12,079 nt of DNA from Patescibacteria group bacterium (lineage in GTDB: Bacteria > Patescibacteriota > Minisyncoccia > Portnoybacterales > GWB1-42-6). The position numbers and the translations under genes are program-made. The notes beneath the pieces were generated by a model. The model worked only from the letters and a program-made list of their open reading frames with translations, did no database searches and was not told where the DNA came from. The stretch lies in the NCBI GenBank assembly GCA_018818145.1, contig JAHIST010000013.1, forward strand, positions 1 to 12,079, given 5' to 3'. This document shows, in pieces, positions 7,343 to 12,079 of this stretch. How positions within the stretch are numbered: position 1 is the stretch's first letter; each line of letters starts with the position of its first letter.

Positions 7343-8421
7343 TTTTTGTTTTTTACGGCTTTTCCCCAGCTGATTTTGTATAAATTCAATGTTTCTTCTT
7401 TGCCGGGCAATTTTTCCAACGCCAGCCGAGCGCCAAGACCCAGTCTTTTTCTCAATTCTTTATTTTCCAACAAATTAAACATCGCCTGCTCCAAATTTTT
7501 CCGGTCATTTATCGGAATAATTATTCCTCTTTCATTTTCCCTGATGATTTCCCGGGCGCAGCCAACGTCAGTCATGACAATCGGCAAGCCATAACCGGCG
7601 GCTTCTATCACGGCTAATCCCCATCCTTCATAATTGGAAGTGAGCAAAAAAACATCGGCTTGGACATAAAATTTTTCCGGGTCCTCCTGCCTGCCCCAAA
7701 ATTTTACGCTGTCGCCAATCCGCAAATTGCTGCTTAGCTTTTGCAAATTTTGTTTTTCCGGTCCCTCGCCGACAACCCAAAGTTCCGCTGCTTCATATTT
7801 TCTTACAATTTTCGCCATCGCCTCTATTTGCAAAGCGATATTTTTTATCGGCACCAATCTGCCGACGGTCAAAAAAATAAATTTGCTCTCATTTTTGATT
7901 ATTGATTCTTTATTCTTGATTCTTAATTCTGTATAGATTGGCACAACGGTTATCTTTTCTTCTTCTACTTTGAAATCCTTTATTAACCCTGCCTTCAGTC
8001 TCTGGCTGACGGCCCTGACGGCGCCGGCTCTCGACAAAACATATTTTGCCACTAATTTGCGCAAGCCGCCAAATTTTTCAAAACCGTGAACTTGCAATTC
8101 CAGCCCCAGATTAAATTTTTTAGAAATAATCAAAGCAATCAAAGCCAGATAATAATGGTCCTGCACCGAAATAACATCAAATGCCTGCCCCGCTGAAAAT
8201 TTTTCCGCTAATCTAAAAATGCTGAAAAAGTCAAAAAATTTACCTTTTTTTTTGATTCCGTAAACTCGCACGCGTTCAGATAAATCAACCACTGTTTCTT
8301 TATCGCTTAAAACGATGAACGTGTATTTTTCAACTAAGCGGCCGTATTCTATCACCCTTTTGGCTTGGGGTGAGAACGGGTCTAAAATGGAATTTTCTAA
8401 ACTTAAGCCTAAAATTTTCAT
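7339..8421 (-). CDS. GT4-family glycosyltransferase with heptamer-repeat insert
   Basis: This 360-residue GT-B enzyme starts MKILGLSLENSIL and continues SPQAKRVIEYGRLV (17-30). The acceptor domain also holds DVISVQDHYYLALIA (82-96) and LELQVHGFE (107-115). The donor domain has FLTVGRLVPIKN (183-194), WVVGEGPEKQNL (215-226), VKFWGR (239-244) and NYEGWGLAVIEAAGYG, with E265 and E273 forming an intact E-x7-E pair. Its predicted function is NDP-sugar transfer in the glycan pathway. Between the PIYTE end of the N-domain and the KFIFLTVGR strand lies a 14-residue stretch (about 165-178, RIKNKESIIKNE) coded by six degenerate heptamers, an interdomain site that should tolerate extra length. It follows the copy 3 radical SAM gene after 67 bp and overlaps copy 2 by 4 bp. 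No Shine-Dalgarno sequence is visible. Confidence 0.92.
   Translation of the reverse strand: MKILGLSLENSILDPFSPQAKRVIEYGRLVEKYTFIVLSDKETVVDLSERVRVYGIKKKGKFFDFFSIFRLAEKFSAGQAFDVISVQDHYYLALIALIISKKFNLGLELQVHGFEKFGGLRKLVAKYVLSRAGAVRAVSQRLKAGLIKDFKVEEEKITVVPIYTELRIKNKESIIKNESKFIFLTVGRLVPIKNIALQIEAMAKIVRKYEAAELWVVGEGPEKQNLQKLSSNLRIGDSVKFWGRQEDPEKFYVQADVFLLTSNYEGWGLAVIEAAGYGLPIVMTDVGCAREIIRENERGIIIPINDRKNLEQAMFNLLENKELRKRLGLGARLALEKLPGKEETLNLYKISWGKAVKNKK
7889..7930. repeat. Six tandem degenerate heptamers inside a glycosyltransferase gene
   Basis: On the plus strand the units are TCATTTT, TGATTAT, TGATTCT, TTATTCT, TGATTCT and TAATTCT, consensus T(G/T)ATTCT. They run without a gap for 42 bp. Six times seven is divisible by three, so the array adds exactly 14 residues without shifting the frame. 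It lies at the junction of the two GT-B domains. A copy-number change other than by multiples of three units would break the gene. Confidence 0.8.
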
Positions 8422-8488
8422 TTTTTGTTGTTTTTAAAATCCGAAAATAAATTAAACCTGATTATGTGCCAAATCGCCGATTTTTAAT

Positions 8489-9985
8489 TTAATTAATTTT
8501 TGAAATATCTGCGTTCGCTGCATATTTTTTGGCTAATTTAAACTCTATGGGCCAGGCAAAAAATTTTAATTTCCAGCGCGCCTGGCAAAGTAAAACAAAA
8601 CCCAATTTTAATAATTTTTGCGCCTTAACCGAAGAACCCATCGCGCTTTTTATGCTATGCGCCCCAAAGCGCACATAGGCCTCCATTGATTCCACAAAAT
8701 CTTTGTCAGCCACCCAGGGAAAATTTTTGACCGCCAGATAATTCAATTCATTTTGCACCAAATGCGACCATTCTTCCAAAGACTGCGGCGCCTGCCACCC
8801 CGCCTTCGCTGAAGCTTCGTCGGGCAAGCCCGCCTGCAGACATTCATCATATAAAACCGAGCCCGGATAAGGCCGAAAGGTTTGTGGTCCTAAAATTTGA
8901 ACCTTATCGCTCAATTTCACCAATTGGTCTATCAGACGCAAAGTCATCATCATGTCTTGCCTTGTTTCGCCGGGCAAACCGATCATAAAAGAATACTGCG
9001 GAATAATATCGTGGCGCAGGCACATTCTGGCCGATTCAATAATTTCCTCCGGGCTGATATCTTTTTGGATTTTTTCTAAAATCCGTTGGCTACCGCTCTC
9101 TGCCCCAAAAGACAAAAGATAACAGCCGGACTGCTTCATTTTTGCCAAAAAATTATCATCAATCAGGCCTTGACGCAAATAATTGGCGCGCACGGTCGTC
9201 TCCCAGGGAATTATCAAGTTGCGACTAATCATGCCCTCATTTATCGCTTTGGCGCGTTCAATGTCAACGAAAAAATTTTCGTCCCAGAAGCGCAATTTTT
9301 TTCCGGCAAAATAGGGTTTGCTTTTAATTATTGTCAAATCCGACAAAACCTGCTCCACGGTCCGCGGCCGCCATTTGTTTTTTAAAATGGCGTTGATGCA
9401 AAAAGTACAGCGGTGCGGACAGCCGCGCGAGGTCAGCGAGGGAATCAAAGATAAATTTTCCAGAACTTCCCGCTCAATCAAATCCCAGTTAAACAGCGGC
9501 ATTTTAGCAGGGTCGTGCAGCTCGTGACGCTGGTTTATTTTTATTTTTCCGCCGCGTTTATACGCAATTCCTTTGACCTGCGACAATTCTTGGCCACTGG
9601 CAATTTCATGCAAAACCTCCTCGCCCTCGCCAAAATTTACAATGTCAATTAAAGAATTACTGATTGTCTGCTCCGGAAAAAAAGTCGGGTGCGTGCCGCC
9701 CCAGATGATTTCGCAGTCAGGATTAATTTCCTTTATCAGCTGGCTGATTTGGAGCGCCCCGGGAATTTGCGTGGTCATAACCGACAATCCCGCCCAGGCG
9801 CAATGCGGCGCTTCCTGTTTTATCAAATCCAAATAATTTTTCTGCCGCGCTCCGTCAATTATTTTAACCGGAATATTTTTACTATCCAGATAAATGGCAA
9901 TGCTTAATAAACCGACCGAAATTGAGCTATCATAATTGGCTTTGGCGATGTTGAATGGCGGATTGATAAGCAGTACTTTTTTCAT
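8489..9985 (-). CDS. B12-binding-domain radical SAM protein (copy 3)
   Basis: This 498-residue protein starts MKKVLLINPP. The B12-type domain contains SVGLLSIAIYL (23-33), KIIDGAR (41-47), GGTHPTFFP (96-104) and FGEGEE (118-123). The radical SAM cluster motif is C189-x3-C193-x2-C196 (RGCPHRCTFC), followed by RFWDENFFVD, SFGAESGSQRIL, SPEEIIESA and GLPGETRQDM. The family couples a [4Fe-4S]/SAM radical with a bound corrinoid; the canonical DxHxxG motif is not present. The substrate is unknown. It resembles copy 2 closely around HPTFFP, ESGS and APQSLEEW. Relative to copy 2 it carries about eight extra residues (PDEASAKAG, within a 26-bp repeat) between PYPGSVLYDECLQAG and QAPQSLEEW. It follows the GtrA-GT4 gene by 10 bp, and a 67-bp AT-rich gap separates it from the next gene. 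Confidence 0.92.
   Translation of the reverse strand: MKKVLLINPPFNIAKANYDSSISVGLLSIAIYLDSKNIPVKIIDGARQKNYLDLIKQEAPHCAWAGLSVMTTQIPGALQISQLIKEINPDCEIIWGGTHPTFFPEQTISNSLIDIVNFGEGEEVLHEIASGQELSQVKGIAYKRGGKIKINQRHELHDPAKMPLFNWDLIEREVLENLSLIPSLTSRGCPHRCTFCINAILKNKWRPRTVEQVLSDLTIIKSKPYFAGKKLRFWDENFFVDIERAKAINEGMISRNLIIPWETTVRANYLRQGLIDDNFLAKMKQSGCYLLSFGAESGSQRILEKIQKDISPEEIIESARMCLRHDIIPQYSFMIGLPGETRQDMMMTLRLIDQLVKLSDKVQILGPQTFRPYPGSVLYDECLQAGLPDEASAKAGWQAPQSLEEWSHLVQNELNYLAVKNFPWVADKDFVESMEAYVRFGAHSIKSAMGSSVKAQKLLKLGFVLLCQARWKLKFFAWPIEFKLAKKYAANADISKIN
8799..8824. repeat. 26-bp repeat-like insert in radical SAM copy 3
   Basis: On the minus strand the segment begins CCCGACGAAGCTTCAGCG and ends AAGGCGGG. 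It has 4-bp complementary ends (CCCG/CGGG), a central AAGCTT and two CGAAG copies 11 bp apart. It encodes PDEASAKAG. The matching place in the paralogue at 5834-7342 reads MGFEAPRSLVEW without these residues, which argues for an insertion. I recognise this unit as resembling dispersed repeats of uncultured bacterial genomes, from memory only. Confidence 0.62.
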
Positions 9986-9995
9986 AAATTTTTAA

Positions 9996-11612
9996 CTATT
10001 TTTTTGAAATAAAATCCGGATTTTTAAAAACCTCTATTGTCTTTTTTATTAACTCCTCCCATTTAAATTTTTCCAGCGTTTTTTTGCCGTTGGCAGAAAA
10101 TTTTTCCCGTAAAGATTTGTCCTGTAGCAATTTATCAATGGCTGTTTGCCACGCTGTTTCGTTGTTATGGGGCGCCAGCAGGCCGTTTTCGTTGTCAATT
10201 ATCACCTCTGGATTGCCGCCAACCGGCGTGGTGATGACGGGCAGGCCGACGCTTAAAGCGTTCAAAATCGCGTGCGGCAAGCCCTCATAGTTGGAATTTA
10301 AAACAAAAATGGTGGAGCGGGCAAAAATTTGCCGGCTTTCCTCCTCGCTGACGCGGCCGTGGAAATTCACATTTTCCTCCAACTTTAAATCCCTCGACCC
10401 TGCTCGGGACAAGCTTTTAACTAAAAACTTTAAACTATTTAATTCCGGGCCATCGCCCAAAATTTCAAAAATAATATCCGGATATTTTTCCTTTAGCTTC
10501 GCGACAACGAGAATTAACATCTCTACGCCCTTCCAGGGAGTCAGCCGGCCGGCGAAAACTAAAACTGGCTTAGTGGTGTTTTGCCACTGAGGTGGCACGG
10601 ACATAAAATCCACAGCGTTATAAATTACGCGTACTTTTTGAGGCGCAGCACCGATTTTTACTGCCAGTTCTTTCATAAAATTACTGACCGCCACCACCGC
10701 GTCGGCCGATTTTAGAATTTTCGCGCGCTGCGCTTTTCTTTTTTCAATAAACTTACCGTACTTTTTTGACTGGAAAGCTACCACGTCATCCTTGCACAAA
10801 CCCATATTCTGTGCCGTTTCCCAAGCCGAGTCGCCGGCAAAACGCACCGCCAGTTTTTTGCGCCAGAATTGTGTTGCCAGCATAGAGCTGTAGCCGGGTG
10901 CATACAAATCTGTTGTATAAATAAAATCTGCTTGGCGCGCCAGCCAAAAAGTTTTTAAAGCATATAAAAACTGCCGCCAGCCGGCCGGCCAGCTCTTTGA
11001 AACCGCAAAAACTCTAAAATTCCACGCTTTTTTTTCTGGCGCGCCGTAGGTCAAAACCGAAACGACAAAGCCGGCGCCGGCCAAATCGCCAGCCAGCCTT
11101 TCTATCTGCGTCGCCGGCCCGCCGATATCGGGCGGAAAAATTCCGGTGGTAATTAACACTTTTAAGTTTTCTTTTGGGACAACAACAGAAAGAACCGAGT
11201 TTCCTTGCCGATTAAAAATTAAAAATTTATAGACCAAAAAGCTTTCAACCGCGATAATGCCGCTGACCAGAATTTGCGCAAACAAATACCAAATTCTCAA
11301 TATATCCACTGAAAAATACATCAAGGCCGCGTTTAAGCCGAGATTGATTACGGCCACAGAAAAATATAATGCCATCTGTTGATAAATCTTTTCTTGGTTC
11401 TTGCTGCGAAAGGTCCAAAACTTTTGCAAATAAAAACTTACAAAAAAAGCCGTGCTGAAAGCCAAGGTTGACGACAGTAGATACCAAATCCCAAAAATAT
11501 CGGTCAGAACAAAAAGCAAAACTAAATTAACTGTGGCCGCTGTTCCGCCCGAAATAATATATCTGATAATTTGTCTATGCTTATAAATTTGTTTAAATAG
11601 ATAGGTCAGCAT
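9996..11612 (-). CDS. GtrA membrane domain fused to GT4 glycosyltransferase
   Basis: This is a 538-residue fusion. Residues about 12-135 form a GtrA/DPMS-type domain with four hydrophobic segments: RYIISGGTAATVNLVLLFVL, LLSSTLAFSTAFFVSFYL with the typical QKFWTFRS, ALYFSVAVINLGLNAALMYF, and FAQILVSGIIAVESFLVYKF. GtrA proteins are thought to help flip or transfer polyprenyl-phosphate-linked sugars. From about 150 a GT4 enzyme follows: LITTGIFPPDIGGPA (153-167), VRFAGDSAWE (256-265), FAGRLTPWKGVEML (353-366), ILGDGPELNSL (384-394) and NYEGLPHAILNALSVG (441-456). The second Glu of E-x7-E is Asn451. Residues 400-408 (SLSRAGSRD) come from a repeat insert. ATG at 11612 is preferred. The frame also extends to ATG 11636 and TTG 11672, but those extra codons lie in or abut the 11632-11733 palindrome. 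No ribosome binding site supports either start. Confidence 0.88.
   Translation of the reverse strand: MLTYLFKQIYKHRQIIRYIISGGTAATVNLVLLFVLTDIFGIWYLLSSTLAFSTAFFVSFYLQKFWTFRSKNQEKIYQQMALYFSVAVINLGLNAALMYFSVDILRIWYLFAQILVSGIIAVESFLVYKFLIFNRQGNSVLSVVVPKENLKVLITTGIFPPDIGGPATQIERLAGDLAGAGFVVSVLTYGAPEKKAWNFRVFAVSKSWPAGWRQFLYALKTFWLARQADFIYTTDLYAPGYSSMLATQFWRKKLAVRFAGDSAWETAQNMGLCKDDVVAFQSKKYGKFIEKRKAQRAKILKSADAVVAVSNFMKELAVKIGAAPQKVRVIYNAVDFMSVPPQWQNTTKPVLVFAGRLTPWKGVEMLILVVAKLKEKYPDIIFEILGDGPELNSLKFLVKSLSRAGSRDLKLEENVNFHGRVSEEESRQIFARSTIFVLNSNYEGLPHAILNALSVGLPVITTPVGGNPEVIIDNENGLLAPHNNETAWQTAIDKLLQDKSLREKFSANGKKTLEKFKWEELIKKTIEVFKNPDFISKK
10391..10413. repeat. 23-bp repeat unit in the GtrA-GT4 gene
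   Basis: On the minus strand it begins CTTGTCCCGAGCAGGG and ends TCGAGGG. It encodes most of SLSRAGSRD (residues 400-408), between LNSLKFLVK and LKLEENVNFHGR, a point where GT4 proteins normally run straight from the helix into the LGLxxxVxFxG strand. The first 12 bases match those at 2147-2158 in all but one position (CTTGTCCTGAGC), so both belong to one dispersed repeat family, here in the opposite orientation relative to transcription. Confidence 0.7.
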
Positions 11613-11631
11613 TTGAAAAGTGAAGAATTGC

Positions 11632-11733
11632 GTCATTGCGAGGAGCACCGCCTTGGCGGGGCGACGCGGCAATCCCGAGTTATTACCGTCGTTCGCGGGA
11701 TTGCTTCACCGCCAGACGGCGGCTCGCAATGAC
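11632..11733. repeat. 102-bp intergenic palindromic repeat element
   Basis: The terminal arms GTCATTGCGAG (11632-11642) and CTCGCAATGAC (11723-11733) are perfectly complementary. Inside are an inner stem, GCAATCCCG (11669-11677) with CGGGATTGC (11696-11704), and two side hairpins, CCGCC-TT-GGCGG (11648-11659) and CCGCC-AGAC-GGCGG (11709-11722). The whole can fold into a cloverleaf-like cruciform. The element starts 8 bp after the stop of the upstream glycosyltransferase and ends 20 bp before the preferred GtrA-GT4 start. Its CATTGCGAG...CTCGCAATG arms are a pattern I recognise from dispersed non-coding palindromic repeats in many bacteria. It encodes no protein of its own. It may act as an mRNA-stabilising or terminator-like hairpin between the genes. 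Confidence 0.88.
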
Positions 11734-11740
11734 AATGGTT

Positions 11741-12079
11741 TTAATCTGCCAGTTTTTCAAAAATGTTCCCCATTTTTTGAGCAATATTATCCCAATTATA
11801 TTTTTCTTCCACTAATTTTCTGGCATTAGCGATTAATCGTTGCCGTAAAATTTCATCAGAAAGCAAAAGAGTTATTTTTTCCGCGATGCTTTGGGGATTG
11901 CGCGCCTCGCAGAACAGGCCTGTTTCGCCATCTCGCAGAAAATCCGGAATGCCACCAACTTTTGTCCCGATTATTGGCACGCCCGCCGCCATCGCTTCCA
12001 AAAACGAGTTGCCCAGCCCTTCGGAAAGCGAAGGCCGCACGAAAACATCGGAAATCGCCAAATATTTTGGTACGTCTTC
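11741..12079 (-). CDS. GT4-family glycosyltransferase, C-terminal part (5' end outside window)
   Basis: The frame is open at the right edge of the window and ends at TAA (11741-11743), giving the last 112 residues. The visible protein begins EDVPKYLAISDVFVRPS, then SEGLGNSFLEAMAAGVP with an intact E-x7-E nucleotide-sugar-binding pair, VGGIPDFLRDGETGLF and the usual C-terminal helices (NARKLVEEKYNWDNIA). This is the donor-binding half of a retaining GT4 enzyme. There is no start codon in view: the TTG near 12061 is an internal Leu codon, because the frame continues upstream as EDVPKY. The gene is followed by the 102-bp palindromic element and then by the GtrA-GT4 gene, so it probably belongs to the same glycan locus. 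Donor and acceptor are unknown. Confidence 0.92.
   Translation of the reverse strand, partial: EDVPKYLAISDVFVRPSLSEGLGNSFLEAMAAGVPIIGTKVGGIPDFLRDGETGLFCEARNPQSIAEKITLLLSDEILRQRLIANARKLVEEKYNWDNIAQKMGNIFEKLAD

Noticed and set aside
8471..8483. Palindrome AAATCGCCGATTT in the 67-bp gap between radical SAM copy 3 and the GT4 gene
   Set aside because: It has only a short AT-rich stem and a minimal loop, with no T-run suited to a terminator and no clear -35/-10 pair nearby. It could be an operator, but there is nothing to support that.
11613..11672. N-terminal extension of the GtrA-GT4 gene to TTG 11672 (or ATG 11636)
   Set aside because: The codons from 11632 upward fall in the palindromic element, TTG is a weak start, and the GtrA domain begins properly after the ATG at 11612.
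11632..11733. tRNA gene suggested by the cloverleaf-like fold
   Set aside because: The fold lacks the T-loop GTTCRA box, the D-loop pattern, a normal anticodon arm and a CCA-compatible acceptor. The arms match a dispersed palindromic repeat instead.
1..12079. CRISPR array, transposase or phage genes
   Set aside because: No regularly spaced identical direct repeats, transposase motifs or phage structural proteins were seen on either strand. The repeats present are tiny and mostly intragenic.

Overview
The window is one densely packed block of genes, all on the minus strand and read from right to left. AT-rich sequence, homopolymer runs, short or overlapping gene junctions, standard stop use (TGA ends three genes, so TGA is not recoded) and an almost complete lack of Shine-Dalgarno motifs suggest a Candidate Phyla Radiation bacterium (Patescibacteria, Parcubacteria-like). 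Two glycosyltransferase N-termini (LTQKIDLDDDLLGFFHGWL, and SPQAKRVIEYGRLV) resemble forms I associate with that group. The taxonomic call is inference from style and family memory, not from a marker gene.

Layout in transcription order: the 3' end of a GT4 glycosyltransferase (12079-11741); a 102-bp palindromic element (11733-11632); a fusion of a GtrA-type membrane domain with a GT4 glycosyltransferase (11612-9996); a B12-binding-domain radical SAM protein (9985-8489); a GT4 enzyme (8421-7339); a second B12-type radical SAM protein (7342-5834); a GT4 enzyme (5825-4746); a class I SAM methyltransferase (4753-4082); a third B12-type radical SAM protein (4044-2596); an asparagine-synthase-family amidotransferase (2609-693); two nested or adjacent hairpins (725-676, 667-604); and the 5' part of another GT4 enzyme (589-1). 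The genes from 9985 to 693 overlap or lie within 67 bp of each other and look co-transcribed. No gap without a gene reaches 300 bp.

Together this looks like a surface-glycan (polysaccharide or glycolipid) locus. Up to five GT4 glycosyltransferases build the chain, and the GtrA domain points to the membrane and to polyprenyl-linked sugar transfer. The methyltransferase, the amidotransferase and three divergent cobalamin-type radical SAM enzymes would decorate or tailor sugars or the lipid carrier. The radical SAM genes alternate with glycosyltransferase genes.

The most unusual signal is not a gene. Four of the genes each carry a small repeat inserted in frame: a 24-bp tandem pair in the amidotransferase, six heptamers in a GT4, a 26-bp unit in a radical SAM gene and a 23-bp unit in the GtrA-GT4 gene. 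A larger palindromic element sits between two genes, and a hairpin covers the last codons of the amidotransferase. The locus appears to have been repeatedly colonised by short repeats that spare the reading frames.
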